Positions 29,667 through 51,000 of a stretch of 64,000 nt of DNA are shown here, piece by piece. This DNA is from Scylla paramamosain. Its lineage: Eukaryota; Arthropoda; Malacostraca; Decapoda; Portunidae. The DNA is taken from assembly GCF_035594125.1 (NCBI RefSeq), contig NC_087191.1, forward strand, positions 4,830,467-4,894,466, given 5' to 3'. A program made the position numbers and the translations under genes. Numbering within the stretch: position 1 is the stretch's first letter; each line of letters begins with the position of its first letter. The notes below the pieces were generated by a model. That model ran no database searches, was not told the origin of the DNA, and was given only the letters and a program-made list of their open reading frames with translations.

Positions 29667-30583
29667 ATGACTGACATCACTCAGCTGATCCAGCTTATGC
29701 AAAAGCAGATGAAGGCACAGCAGAAGCAGATGGAGGCACTACTGAATCGCCTGACATCACCCAGCAGCACTTGCAGCATACCCAGCTTCATTCCTTTTTT
29801 TTCAACCCCCACGTCAGAACTCTGGAAGGACTACTACGCCAGGTTTGGCACGTATACTGGTGCCAATTTGATCCCTGAGGAGAAGGTTGCTCAAGTATTT
29901 CTCACGAACCAAACTCTAGATATCTACAAGCTCCTTGGTACCCTGGCAGCTCAGCAAACACCTCCCAAGGACATCAACGCCCTCAGCATGAAGGTAATTG
30001 CCCAGTTCATGAGAGGGCAGTTTGAACCAAAATGATTCATCATGCGAGAACACTTCAAGTTCTGGTCGGACATGCAATACAAACCTGGTGAGACAGTTTC
30101 GGAGCTGGTAGCAAGGATATGCCAGGATGCTGCTACCTGTGATTTTGCACTGATAAAGGATCCTCAAGATGAAGCTATGCGTACATGTCTCATATGTTCA
30201 GTGGATAACGAGGCAGTGTTGAAAGCAGTGTTTTAAAATAAGTGACAAAGAACTAACGTTCAGTAAAGCTGTGCAAGTGGCGGTGGAGACTGAAGATGCA
30301 ACAAAAGTGGCTAGAGACTGTACACAGTGCGAAGGCTTCTGCTACGACACCTGTCCTTAAGGTGAGACAAAAGAGGGCATCATCGTCAGGGCAGAAGGGA
30401 ATCAGCAATTCATCACGCCCGTTTCCTAAGGGAATGTGTCCTTGGTGTGGTAAAACAAACCATGTGGTAAAGGATTGTCGGTTCATCAACTCTACATGCC
30501 GTTTCTGCCAGAAGAAGAGGCATATTGTGGAAGTGTGTTTATGTAAGAAAAGTAAAGCACCTGCTAGCAACACAGCAGAGATG
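29667..30583 (+). pseudogene. gypsy element 2, gag (broken)
   Basis: The ATG at 29667 (MTDITQLIQLMQKQMKAQQK) begins a gag with a short N-terminal helix and a capsid-like part. An in-frame TGA lies at 30033-30035. The same frame continues to 30236, where an extra base shifts it, and reading resumes in the frame at 30296-30586. Two CCHC zinc knuckles follow each other there: CPWCGKTNHVVKDC and CRFCQKKRHIVEVC (about 30437-30540). These would bind element RNA. A TAG at 30584-30586 separates it from the protease in the same frame. Every visible stop could come from a single transition, in keeping with simple decay. Confidence 0.8.
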
Positions 30584-30586
30584 TAG

Positions 30587-31110
30587 ACCGTACAAGTTGT
30601 GAGAAGCATCCATGGTGATGACCCAATGCTACAACAGCTGCAGCTGAATGGAAGGTTATTCAGTTTCGAGGTAGACAGTGGTGCCAAGGATAACTTCTGC
30701 TCTAAGCAAGTATGGGGAATGCTCGGAAAACCTACATTACAGCCTGCCCAAGTTCGCTACGTTTCAGCTACAGGTGCATGTATATCAGTTATGGGTACAT
30801 TCAGTGCTAAGACTTCCTTGGCTAACTCTACAGCACAGGAGGCTGAGATGACTTTCAACGTCTCTACTCTCCCATATCTCAACCTGCTAGGCCGGACAGC
30901 TATACACAAGCTAGACATTGATGTCTGCACGTTGCTACGGGAGCCTGGGGCTCCCGCCTGCAGTGATGAAGTGCATGCCATCCTGAAAGATGACACACCT
31001 CACCACATGCTCCGCAAGGCCTGCCAGCAGTTGTGTACGGAATTCCCGGACCTCTTCAAATCAGAACTAGGTTGCCTCAAGTTTCAAGCTGGAGGTCGCT
31101 TTGAAGGATA
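30587..31110 (+). pseudogene. gypsy element 2, protease region
   Basis: This frame continues gag after one stop. It shows FSFEVDSGAKDNFC near 30665-30706, the position of the aspartic protease core (D-S-G-A present), then LPYLNLLGRTAIHKLDIDV, the typical end of a retropepsin-like fold. The frame ends at 31109, just after the start of the reverse transcriptase region, where a base change shifts reading to the frame at 31101. The protease motif itself looks intact. Confidence 0.75.
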
Positions 31111-32330
31111 ATATGAAACCAGTGTTCTGCAAACCAAGGAGAGTGCATTCTGGCAACCATACTTACGACGCCAGCATTAAGAAAGGCATGTGGGTGCCGG
31201 CCCAGTTTAAAAAGTATGGAATACCTGTGGTGCCAATCATGAAAACACACACGTCAGGACAGCAGGGGACCGTTACGTGTGTGCGGCAATTATTCGATCA
31301 TGGTGAACCAGCAACTGGTGACGCACAGGCATCCCCTGCCGTTGCCAGAGGACCTGATGCACAAACTTGGTAGTGGCTACTACTTTACTAAGACTGATCT
31401 GGCAGATGCCTATAACCAGATCAAACTGGCTCCAGACAGTCAGAAGAAACTCGCACTAAGTACACACCACAGTGTGCTACTTCAGACCCATTTGCCATAT
31501 GGAATCAGTTCAGCATCCGGTTACTTTCAAGAGATTATGGAAAATCTTACCAGTGATTTGCATGGAGTTGCTGTTTTTCTGAACAACATACTCATCAGCG
31601 GTAACAGTGCAGAGGAACACCTCCACACCCTCTTGTATTGTCTACAGGACAAGGCTTTATGCTGCAACTGGGAGAAGCGTGCCTTTGCCCAGTCAGCAGT
31701 CGAGTATCTGGGCCATACGCTTTCAAGTCATGGCATCACCAAGGGATGTAAAGTGGATGCTGTTGCCAAGATGCCACCACCTACAAATGTCGTCAAACTA
31801 CACTCATTCCTAGGCTCTGTACAATTCTACAGCAAGTTCATACTGAACTTGTCCACCATGATGGAGCCCCTTACTTGCCTCACAAGGAAGGACACAGCAT
31901 GAAGATGGAAAGCCAAGGCACAGGCTGCCTTCCAATGACTGAAAGAAGTTCTATATACAGAAACTGTCCTTGCTCACTTTGATCCAACCAAGAAAATAGG
32001 TATTGCTTATGACGCTTCAGAAGTTGGAATTGGGTCAATGTTATTTCATCGTTACGGCAACAGTACTGAACATCCCATTGCCAATGCCTCAAAGACTCGG
32101 ACGGATACACAGCGTCACTACAGCCAGATCCAGAAGGAGGCCCTGGTGGTAATCTACAGCTTGCAGAAGTTTCATCAATTCCCCTATGGCAGGAATTTCA
32201 TTCTGGTCACCGATCACAAGCCTCTACTCTCTCTACTCTCCATTTTCAGGACTGAATCAAGGAACAAGTGTTACAACTGTTACACCTGGGCCACTTTGGA
32301 ATGCAGAGGATGAAACAATTAGCCGCTCCG
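31101..32330 (+). pseudogene. gypsy element 2, reverse transcriptase and RNase H with D-D changed to N-N
   Basis: The reverse transcriptase starts at 31101 and is shifted near 31275. The main frame (31279-31902) has FTKTDLADAYNQIKLAP (motif A, Asp present). At the catalytic motif it reads AVFLNNILISG. The two Asn codons (AAC AAC at 31582-31587) replace the Asp pair that binds metal in all active reverse transcriptases, so this copy cannot polymerise. TGA codons at 31900-31902 and 31936-31938 follow. RNase H (31980-32230) reads IAYDASEVGIGSML and ILVTDHKPLL. Its end is joined directly to the zinc-binding part of integrase, indicating an internal deletion near 32255. Confidence 0.85.
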
Positions 32331-33278
32331 TGGTGTACTGGCCAAACATAGACGACATAGAGAAGTGTCAAACCTGTACGGCTTGTGCAGAACACCAGAA
32401 CAAGTCACCGAAACCAGCTATCAATCCATGGAGGCTACCAGAGAAACCTTGGAGCAGATTACACAATGATCACGCAATCAACTTCCTAGGTACCAATTGG
32501 TATGTTCTCATGGACGCATACTCCAAATACCCTTGCATACACCCAACCAATTTTACTTCTACCAAGGCCACAACGGACCTGCTTGAAGTTGATTTTGCAC
32601 ACTTTGGTTATCCTCATACACTAGTAACTGATAACGCTACTACATTTTTATCTGATGAGTTCCAGGTCTGGTGCCGAGAACGGGGCATTGTTCAACTCAC
32701 CGGAGCACTGTATCACTCTTCTACGAATGGCGCTGCAGAGCATCTGGTACAATCATTCAAACAGTCTCTGAAGAAGTCTTTTTCTTCCTCCTAAAGCTAC
32801 TCTACAAGAGTTCCTGTTATATTACAGACGCACACCACTAGATTCTGGCCACTCCCCCCACGAGCTGCTCAACAGATGGCAGATTCAGTACAAGCTGGAC
32901 ACTCTTCTCCCTTTTCCCAAGCATGCAGCCCAAGGTAGACAAGCAAAGGAGGCTGCCAAGTCACAACGAATGGAGCACAACCAGCCAGTATCCAAGTTGG
33001 TGCACACCTACATGGTGGGAGCACCATGTTACACCTTGTACTGTGGGCCGAAGTGCAACCAAGAAGCACGATGGGTTCTGGCAGTGGTCACCAAGGTCTT
33101 TGACACACGGAGTGTTAACGTTTGTGTGTCACCCAGAGGACCAACGTGGCGTCGACACATTGGGCAGCTGCATCCCCACTACAGAGTTGAGAAGGACACA
33201 GAACCAGGAGAAGCACCAACTTTACCGACACATCATAGGAACAACAAACAAAAACAGGAAGAGGATGATGCTCTATGA
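32290..33278 (+). pseudogene. gypsy element 2, integrase (broken)
   Basis: The frame at 32186-32794 contains, after the deletion junction, a zinc-binding remnant (CQTCTACAEHQNKSPKP) and then the catalytic core, with WYVLMDAYSKYP (first Asp), TLVTDNATTFLSDEF (second Asp) and TNGAAEHLVQSFKQSLKK (Glu). All three catalytic residues are present. A frameshift near 32790 moves reading first to another frame and then to the one at 32970-33278. That frame is the C-terminal part (PVSKLVHTYMVGAPCYTL, RHIGQLHPHY). The integrase would insert the element's DNA copy into chromosomes. Confidence 0.8.
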
Positions 33279-33425
33279 TGAGTTAAGAGACTGAATCCAA
33301 AGTTACCAGTGTTGACTGACAACCAGTGTGGACCAGGCAATCCCCAATGCTCGAAATGGCTTCAACAGAGGAGGGAAGTTAAGATTCAACACATCGCTTG
33401 GGGCAACCCTCAGCTGGTGGGGAGG
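33279..33425 (+). other. 3' untranslated part of element 2 with polypurine tract
   Basis: Between the integrase stop and the 3' LTR. The last bases, GGTGGGGAGG (about 33416-33425), are the expected polypurine tract directly before the LTR. Confidence 0.7.
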
Positions 33426-33759
33426 TGTTATGGAGGCTACGCTTACAATAGTTTAACTCAGATCGTCTGTTTCACTGGGGGTTCATCAGTTCTCAAGTGC
33501 TCGAGACACTGGGGGTTTCACAGGTGCTAAAGTGAAGCCTGGCCGACATGAAGTCTGGCTATGAGCATTGGCAGTCTCACACAGCATCAGCTTACCAACC
33601 ACAGCTGCCAAGGCTTGCCTCCACTACCTGGAGCAAGCAGAGTCCACAGCTTACAATAACTTTTGTATCGCTGTATATACATCAATGGGGTTAAGGTGTT
33701 GAGGAAAACAAATGGGCAATATAGAGATCCTGTGTTTTCTGTCGGCCAAGAATACGACA
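33426..33759 (+). repeat. 3' LTR of gypsy element 2
   Basis: The block starts TGTTATGGAGGCTACGC and ends AATACGACA, about 334 bp, pairing with 29237-29581. Several substitutions and small gaps separate the two LTRs, so the insertion is not recent. It is followed by CTCGG (33760-33764), the right copy of the target-site duplication. Confidence 0.85.
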
Positions 33760-33764
33760 CTCGG

Positions 33765-34231
33765 ATAAACAGAGCCTGCATGGTAGTGAGCACTGTGAGT
33801 CAGTCACGAGCAGACTTAGTCACTCACTCAGTTCCGCTCAGTCACAGTCAGTCTTGAGAGATGCTGCTCAGTCATCATTTCATATAATTTCAGAGAGAGA
33901 GAAAACAATCAATCATTACAATCTCATCTCATATCAAATGTGTACATTCTCTATTATTAAATCAAGAAGAAATTTATTCATACATATCTTTTACTCACAC
34001 AAACCAACTATATCAAATACCCACAACCTCCAAGCTACCAGAAATACCAATCTCACTACCAGTCCTCCATGCTACCAACACACCAAGCTCCTCATCTGAT
34101 CCAGCAGTGGCAAGCATCATCATCATCTAAACTCAGAACAGTAAGAAGAGGAGGGGTAAAACATATTCGATACAGTGGGTGATCAGCGGTAGTCAATGAA
34201 TCTAAAACAAGTGGTGATCACATCAAAACAC
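33765..34231 (+). repeat. 3' LTR of gypsy element 1, second part
   Basis: The sequence from ATAAACAGAGCC to ATCAAAACA matches the second part of the left LTR (17535-18031). Joined to 28904-29236 it gives one LTR of about 800 bp. It is followed by ACAGAG, where the jockey-like LINE C resumes. Confidence 0.8.
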
Positions 34232-35478
34232 AGAGTTAGCAGATGGGGGGTGAGAAAAATTGGTGGAGACGACTCAGAACACCTAACTTCATGGAAGCTG
34301 TTATAGCTAGAGATGAGATGACGGGGGCAGTTGAGTATCATTGAAGAAGAAAGGATAGTTGTTTAGAAGGTTGTGTCGAGTTGATAGATGAAGGAATTGA
34401 GTTTTTGAGGCACTGAACAGTACTAAGTTTGCTCTGCCCCAATCAAAAATTTTAGAGAGATCAGAAGCCAGGCATTCTGTGGCTTCCCTGCAAGAAATCT
34501 TTACTTTCTGAAGGGTTGGACATCTATGAAAAGATGTGGAAAAGTGCAGGGTGGTATCATCAACATAGGAGTGAAAAGAAAAAAGTTTGGTTTAGAAGAT
34601 CATTGAGGAATAGTAAGAAGAGAGTGGATGACAGGACAGAACCCTGAGGAACACCACTGTTTATAGATTTATGAGAACAGTGACTGTCTATCACAGCAGC
34701 AACAGAATGGTTTGAATGGAAACTTGAGATGAGGTTACAGAGAGAAGGATAGAAGCCATAGAAGGGTAGTTTGGAAATCCCAGCTTTGTGCCAGACTCTA
34801 ACAGAAGCTTTTGATATATCCAAGGCAACAGCAAAAGTTTAACCAAAATCTCTAAAAGAGCATGACCAAGACTCAGTAAGGAAAGCAAGATCACCAGTAG
34901 AGCAGCCTTGACGGAACCCATACTGGAAATCAGATAGAAGGTTGTGAAGTGATAAATGTTTAAGAATCTTCCTGTTGAGGATAGATTCAAAATGTTAGCT
35001 AGGTAGGAAATCAAAGCAATAAGATGATATTTTGAGAGATTAGCACACTCACCCTTTTTAGGAACAGACTGAATGTAGGTGAACTTCCAGCAAGAAAGAA
35101 AGGTATATGTTGACAGAGTTGAAAGAGTTTGACTAGGTAAGGTGCAAGCATGAAGGTACAGTTTTGGAGAACAATATGTCCATAAGCTTTCTGAGGGTTT
35201 AGGACAGTGAAGGCATGGAAAAGATCACTGTGAAGGATCTTAATGAATAACATGAAGTAGTTAGAGGGTGGAGAAGAGGGAGGAACAAGCCCTGAATCAT
35301 CCAAGGTAAAGTTTTTAGCAAAGGCTTAAGCTTTAGAAATAGATGAGATGGTAGTGGTGCCATCAGATTGAAATAATGGAAGGAAAGATGAAGAAGCAAA
35401 GTTATTGGAGATGTTTTTGGCTAGGTGCCAGAAGTCATGAGGAGAATTAGATCTTGAAAGATTTTGACACTTCTAATG
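34232..35478 (-). pseudogene. jockey-like LINE copy C/D, 5' part (right half)
   Basis: Minus-strand pieces correspond to copies A and B. Reverse transcriptase is at 34823-34560 (MDISKASVRVWHKAGISKL, SGVPQGSVLSSTLFLLFLND), with upstream linker pieces at 35399-34691. The frame is lost before the YADD motif. A gap of about 70 bp relative to copy B lies near 34331. At its right end the match stops near 35478 within the linker, so the copy is 5'-truncated and lacks the endonuclease. Its 3' half is at 16745-17194. Confidence 0.8.
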
Positions 35479-36589
35479 AAAAACAGACATGTCTAGGTCA
35501 TGCTGATACATTGGTCCAGTTGGACAAAGCCTGCGTTAACTTGTATTGTACAAGAAATGAACAGGCCAGGCTTGATTACTTTTACATTTTTATGTACATG
35601 TACATATATAGACCTTATTTATCAATATGATATAGAACTAAATTTTGATATGTAAAATACTTTTTAAAACACCCCCCAGAAAAAGTTTTTTTTTTTTTTT
35701 TTTTATGCCAACCCTGCTCTTAGTTCTGGTGGCCTTAGTGAAAGGCATAGCACTGCTGGTCACACATATCAATAGCAAGACCTGACAGTATGCACTGGTT
35801 TATCTCTGCCCTTTTATAGGGGACTTCTCTACACTGCACCTACTCCAATCCTGAGGATACAGCAGATGCAGGGTACTTCCTATAGATGCCTTATGTTAAT
35901 AATGCATTGCAGTTATTTCTTTGAAAATCTTTCGAAATCTTCACACCACTTTTGTATTCAAATTTCATGTTAGGAACTAGATTAATGTGAGCCAGTAGAA
36001 ATGTTCTTCTATGGCAATATTATTTGTGTTGTTTTACTGTAATAGAAACAGGCCAAGGAGCACTGGGAATAAGTAGAGTAGCAAAGGAAAGGGAAGACAA
36101 ACAAATCTGAGAAAAATGATGGGGGGGAGAAAGGAAATACGAATGACACCACATCATGGCCACAAAAAGAATTGCAAGGAGGGAAGTGATACCACAGCTT
36201 CCTTAGATGCCCTGCTCTCTTACTCTGCCAGCCACCATAGGAAGTGAACCCTTGTGGCCACCACTCCTTAGATGCCCATATGGACATCCTGTTGTTCACC
36301 TGGTCAGGGTGAGTGTCTGAAGAAAGGAGGAGGGAAGAGCAGTGGATGACCATAGAGAAGAAAAGTGACAAGTTTTATCTCTTGACAGGAGAGTAGATCA
36401 AGAAAGAACAAAAGAAAGAAAGAGATATACAGACAGTCTAGAGAGTACACATGGTACCTGATAAGTCACAGCCACAATTTATACACAAGTAAATTTTTTA
36501 GGTGATTGTTATTTGTTTGTATTGTGCTTTTTTTTCTTTCCACTGTCAAGTGTAATAGCTTACTTACAGATATATCAGGTGACATTAAT
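35479..36589. other. unassigned; holds a copy of a dispersed repeat
   Basis: No gene is seen. From a T-run at 35686-35703 to about 35890 the sequence matches the repeat at 58.99-59.19 kb (shared words GCACTGCTGGTCACACATAT, CACTGGTTTA, CACCTACTCCAATC, CAGCAGATGCAG). The rest, with a G/A-rich stretch around 36050-36430, is unremarkable. Confidence 0.5.
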
Positions 36590-38150
36590 AGGAGTACTCA
36601 GAGAAGTATTTACCTTGTTCTATTTATCTAGTTGTAATTTACAGGACTTGAGCTATGCTCATGTTCCCATCTCCATATCTACACTTGTCCAGTTTTCTTG
36701 AAGTTGTGCACTCTCATTGCCAATGCTATATCCTCACTTAGCTTGTTCAAGACTTCTATATTTCTCTGTAGGAAACATTATTTGTTTATGTTACTTGAGC
36801 ATCTTCCTTTTCTTAATTTTTTACTGTGTCCTCATGTGTATCTGGTATTACCTACTTCTCATAGCAGTAGTTTCTCATTATCTTTCTTCCACTCTATTCC
36901 ACAATTTATAAATTAGTATTAAATCTCCCCTTTCTCTTCTTTGTTCCAATGTTGGCAGATTTATTTCTTTTAACTTGTTGATATGTTAATTCTTCCAGTT
37001 CTGGAAACATCTTTGTTGCCATCCTTTGTATCGTTTCTAGTTTCTTTTACGTGTTTCTTCTTTTAGGGAGACCACTCTTATTCAGCATATTCCAACTTTG
37101 GTTTAATAATAGTGGTAATTAATTGTATTTCTCATCATATCTTTATCCATGTAGTGGAATGCTGTTCCAACATTTCTCACCATCTTTTCTATATGCTTCT
37201 CCGACTATTGACAATCCTGTACTATCACTCCCAGATCTTTCTCTTTATGTACTTTTATTATTTCTTTATTTCCCATTTTACATGTCCATTTTGGTCTTTT
37301 TTACACCTTTTCCTATTTCCATTACATGATATTTTTTCACACTGAATTCCATCTCCCATTTCTTGCTCCAGTCTCAGATTTTATTCAAATCCTCTTGTAG
37401 AATTTCAGTCTCTGTTATTTCTTATGCCTTCGTAATTTCTGCATCATCAGCAAACAAGCTCATGTAACTCTTTACTCCTTCAGGCATATCATTTATGTAG
37501 ATAAGGAAAAATATTGGTGCCAGCACTGATCATTGTGGTACTCCACAATCGGCTTTTCTCCACTTTGATTTTACATCTTTTACTACTGTCCTCATTTCTT
37601 TTCCCTTTAAGTAACTTTCCATCTATTTTTTCCCATTTAATCATCCTATATTTCTAGCTTCTATAATAGCCTGTTGTGGGAAACTACGTTGAAAGTCTTT
37701 TTCAAATCTAAATAAATGTACACAGTCTATGTCGAAAGCCTTTTTCAGATCTAAATGCACACAGACTACCCATCCATCACACTCCTTTTATACATCAATC
37801 ACTCTTGAATAGAAGCTCATCAGATATGTTATACATAATCACCTTTATCTAAAGCTATGCTGTTTTTCTGTTATCATAACATGTTTTTCTAGAAATTCTG
37901 TTCAATGCTACGGTATCACTTTTCACAGATCTTACATATTATGCTGGTCATTGGTCTATAGTTTAGTAGTTCTTTCTTTTCACTTTTATAAACTGGCACT
38001 GTCTGCTCTCTTTCATTCCTTCAGCACTCTTCCAGTTGATACTGACCTCTTAATTATGTCATATACTGGTTAAATTAATTGTTTTCTTCACTCTTTTAGA
38101 ATGAATCCTGATACTCCATCTGGTCCTAGTGGAGTACTGTTGGTGATAAC
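36590..38150 (-). pseudogene. CR1-like LINE, reverse transcriptase, heavily decayed
   Basis: Read on the minus strand, the piece has motif A (VHLDLKKAFDI, near 37730-37765) and a motif B region near 37525-37550 (GVPQ, a stop, then SVLAPIFFLIYINDMPEG). The catalytic motif is SYMSLFADDAEI near 37435-37470 (F-A-D-D intact), and a thumb-region segment (KPKLEYAE) lies near 37080-37115. The 3' end at about 36590-36650 has the same ACAACTAGATAAATA-type tail as the LINE at 3640-4506, so both belong to one family. Many stops and frameshifts are present. Around 37690-37775 the motif A region is partly duplicated (about 43-bp period). Confidence 0.75.
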
Positions 38151-39086
38151 CCACTCACAGGTCGCTAACCCCAGGGGGGGAAAAACCTAACCAGGTAGGG
38201 TAGGTATCCTAGCTGCCCCAAGGGGGAATAAGGATTTAAACAACATAGTGAGTGCAGTTAACATAATGGACACCAGTGGCATGAGCCTGATGGATTGGGA
38301 CCCACAAGAGGAAGAGAAGAAGCTACTGTCCATAGGACAAGAGGACCAAAATAGGATAGTGTGGGACAACTATGGCAAGGACAGAGTGCATCTTAAAAGG
38401 GAAGGCTGAGGAGGTAGTTATGAATTTAGATGTTCACCTGGGAGACTTAAGGTTACTGAAACAGCTATTGACGGACTGTGTGTACAAAGTAAAAAAAAAA
38501 AGTCTTGTGGGGATGAGGTACTTACTTCTTTAAAAATTTGTGAAACACTAGCAAAGTTAAGCTGTACCATAGGCTTGATCCATTAATAGTGGAGACTGAA
38601 GAAGTCATATTCTCCTCCAGAAAGGGGAGAGAAGGACAGGAAGAGATTGAGCAATGAGCCATTCTTATAAGGCAACCTGTGAGACAATAGATCAAGGAAG
38701 TCTAGGAGTTTCCACAGAGTGGATAGTGAATTTTCTGTATACACAGGAATACAGGAGAGGCTAACTCCAAGATTCCCTTACTTGGCAGAAGAGCAATAGA
38801 GCCTCAGGAAGCCCTGGGCTCTTAAGTGATTACCAGAGGGAGTCAACATAGGAGATAACCATATTGGTTGGTAACTCAACTCAGGACAGAAGACCACATG
38901 GGGTTGCTCACCAGGCCCCTTATCACACCATCCCCACACCTGTGGGGATGAACAGAATGCAGCCTAAAGCTGCCCAGAAGGTTGAGTCCCGTGAGGAGTC
39001 AGAAGCACAACAGTGATGTAAAGAAATGGAAAGAGGGCAAGGAAAAGTCCAGAAAAGAAATTGAGAGCAATACAAGTAGACTGATT
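38151..39086. other. unassigned DNA
   Basis: I recognise no gene or element. A short open frame on the minus strand at 38187-38369 has no motif. Confidence 0.5.
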
Positions 39087-41660
<2,574 letters not shown>

Positions 41661-41669
41661 ACCAGGTAT

Positions 41670-41850
41670 GGTCTGGACAAGGCAAGGCACCACAAACACA
41701 TGAACATCATTCACACTCTTAGGCCTGTCAGACCTGGTGGAAAAGGACAGTCTCGTGGACCACCGTACTACATCCCAGAACCGCAGGCATAGCACAGCTG
41801 GCCACACACATTCACAGCAAGGCCTGACAGCATACATTGGTTTACAGAAT
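41670..41850 (+). repeat. copy of an unclassified dispersed repeat
   Basis: This contains CACAAACACATGAACATCAT, then CATCATTCACACTCTTAGGC, GGCATAGCACAGCTGGCCAC and CATACATTGGTTTACAG. They occur in the same order as at 58.9-59.1 kb and in parts of 16.44, 35.7 and 50.36 kb. The family has no coding capacity and could be a SINE or the 3' end of a longer element. Confidence 0.6.
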
Positions 41851-42077
41851 ATATACTGTTACAGAAGGTGAGTTCTCATGATTGGATCGGTGAGAAGAGC
41901 AGGGATTTAGGAAGTCTGGCATATTGTTACAAGAATGTATATCATAATTCTTAATGTAAGTTCTTGCTAGCCTTCTCAGTGGTGTTCTTTTAATTTCTCC
42001 CCCTTCCACTTTTAGTAGTGATTTCAAATTGATACCCAGTATGAAAGAGTAAAATTCTAGCCAGCCCCTATAATACT

Positions 42078-48925
<6,848 letters not shown>

Positions 48926-48929
48926 CCTG

Positions 48930-49335
48930 AACTAAAGCAATCAAAACATACATATTGTCATCCTTAACATATGCATGTGAGACATGGACATTAAACAAAG
49001 AAGCAAGAGATAGACTAGAGGCTTTTGAAATGCTAACAATACCAAGAATGCTCAGAATCCCTTGAATAACAAGGAAAACAAACCTGCAAGTATTACAATA
49101 AGCAAACACAAATAGAGAACTACTTAAACAAATAAAGAAAAGACAGCAAAAATTTATGGGGCACACTGCTAGAAGACACAAAATTAAACTGTTCAGTATC
49201 ACAGGAAAGAGAGAGGAGAGGGAAAGGAATAAAAAGACAAAAGTTAATAGACAAGATTATAGAGAGCAACAACCTCAGACCTCACACGCATGACTAGAAA
49301 TCAAAGGTGGAGGGTCATGACATACTTTGAAACAA
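48930..49335 (+). pseudogene. RTE-like LINE, C-terminal fragment
   Basis: The plus strand reads TYACETWTLNKEARDRLEAF then EMLTIPRMLRIP before a stop. Further pieces follow, with NRELLKQIKKRQQKFMGHTA and a basic tail. This resembles the C-terminal region of RTE/BovB-type LINE proteins, in which a Y-x-x-E-T-W-T motif precedes R-R-M-L-R and a K-K-R-Q-x-x-F-x-G-H motif. The reverse transcriptase catalytic part is absent. The fragment is decayed by at least two stops and a frameshift. Confidence 0.65.
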
Positions 49336-50345
49336 ACCTGAACTATATTATAAAAGTCTGCTGCATCACTGTTCCTTACTGTCAGGTCAATATTCTTAAG
49401 ACTACAATCTCCTAACATATGCCTGATTATACTTTCCTGTCTTGTTTATCTCTTGCCATCCTGTTTGTCTCCTCCCACAGAGGAGTGTGAATACACTACA
49501 CCCAATAATACTGTTTGTGTTCTTTCCTTGAAATCAACCCATAATGACTCTGTTGTTATGTATGCCCTGATAACACAACATTCCAGTGCATTTCAAACAC
49601 AGCTACTTGTCTCCCTGTCCTATTTACTCTATCCCTGTAGAATAATGTATAAATCTGGACATCTGCATATAATACTTTCCTACCTCTCCAAATCTCTAAT
49701 TTCTATTAGTGCAATAACATCAAAGTTTTCTATGCATACCAGTCACTGAGACAATGATATTACTGGTGAAATTAATGAAAAAAAAATTAAAAAAAGAGAG
49801 AGAGAAAAGAGAAAGGGAGAAGTGTGGCTAGCTTACTTTTCCCCTCCCTCTCCTCTTCTGTTTTCATCAACATGCCAACTCTTCATTTAATGTTTCTTAC
49901 TTCATTTATATCATCTTCAACACATACAGTTGTTACACACAGTGGCATATTGTTACCTTCAACTGATTCATTGGTTGATTGATTTAAAATCTTAAGACTC
50001 CACAACATTGCGGTCACATGGTGTTGTTAGAAAATATTCTGTGCAACTAAAATGGCAAGTTAAAATATTGATAATGATAAAAAAAATTGTGGTTGGGTAA
50101 AAACAGTAAAAGCCACTAAAAATGTGAATATATAAAACAAAATGGAAAAGAAAGAAGAGAAGTGTTATTTTTAAAGCATTTACTTTGTCTTTATCTTGTT
50201 TGTGCTTTATGATCTGTATAAAATTGATAAATAAATAGAAGGCTTCATTTTGCAGTCATTTTCATCCACAGCTTGCGATATTCTTGGTGTTTATTTGATT
50301 CCACTATTTTCCTAAAGGATTAATACTTAAATATATTACTGTTTT
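49336..50345. other. unassigned DNA
   Basis: A/T-rich sequence without a recognised gene or element. A short A/G-rich stretch lies at 49780-49815. Confidence 0.5.
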
Positions 50346-50349
50346 CCTA

Positions 50350-50440
50350 CTGATATTCAGAGGGTGGCCCAGACAAAACACCACACTCATAAACACATCA
50401 TTTACACTCTTAGGTCCATTGGGTCATAGCAAAAGGGAAT
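50350..50440 (+). repeat. partial copy of the dispersed repeat
   Basis: It holds GGCCCAGACAAAACACCAC, CATAAACACATCAT and TTACACTCTTAGG, the front part of the family seen at 16.44, 41.69 and 58.89 kb. Confidence 0.55.
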
Positions 50441-50466
50441 CTTAAATATAAAATAAAAATAAGTAG

Positions 50467-50750
50467 TCCATGTAGTTCAGGGTAGAAGAATAACACAATA
50501 TTGAAAGGCTTGCTGCATATTGATAAAAATACTAGGTACAAAGGTAGATAGGGCATGGAGCCAATCCACAGGTCTTTCAGGCTCTAAGGCAGGCCCAATA
50601 CTGACTTCACTCACTGCCTACACAGGCACCAGCTGGCTACATCTGGCAGTCAGGTCAATGGCATCGGGTTGCTGTGTGGGGAGTGGAACACTGTGCAGAA
50701 AGTGGGGGTTTGAATGCTGCAGGGGTGCTGCATCTAAAGTTGGATCACAT
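50467..50750 (+). repeat. direct repeat, left copy (TRIM-like)
   Basis: About 280 bp, with AGGGTAGAAGAATA, then ACAAAGGTAGATAGGGCATG, then TGTGGGGAGTGGAA. It is repeated in the same order at 51673-51950, about 1.2 kb away and clearly diverged. Two short direct repeats around a non-coding interior suggest a small non-autonomous LTR element, but I see no clear TG...CA ends, so it may be a simple duplication. Confidence 0.5.
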
Positions 50751-50834
50751 ACTTGGCCACACCATGAGGCATGGCCTCATGCCTCAACCAATCACTGAGA
50801 CTCACACACAGCTGTGATGAAAAAACAGCTGGTA

Positions 50835-51000
50835 GGCACTGGCCAATCAAAAGGCTTACACAGACATGACATCAGAACAGTGGCCACACACTGATGAATC
50901 ACAAGGCTCACATAGATGTGACATCAGAACAGTGACCACACAATGGCCAATCACAAGGCTCACACTAGCTGTGACATTAGAACAGTGAATCACAGGCCAG
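50835..51000 (+). repeat. about 57-bp minisatellite, three imperfect copies
   Basis: A unit reading GGCCAATCACAAGGCTCACA, then GTGACATCAGAACAGTG(A/G)CCACACA, is repeated about three times with changes between the two direct repeats. Confidence 0.75.
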
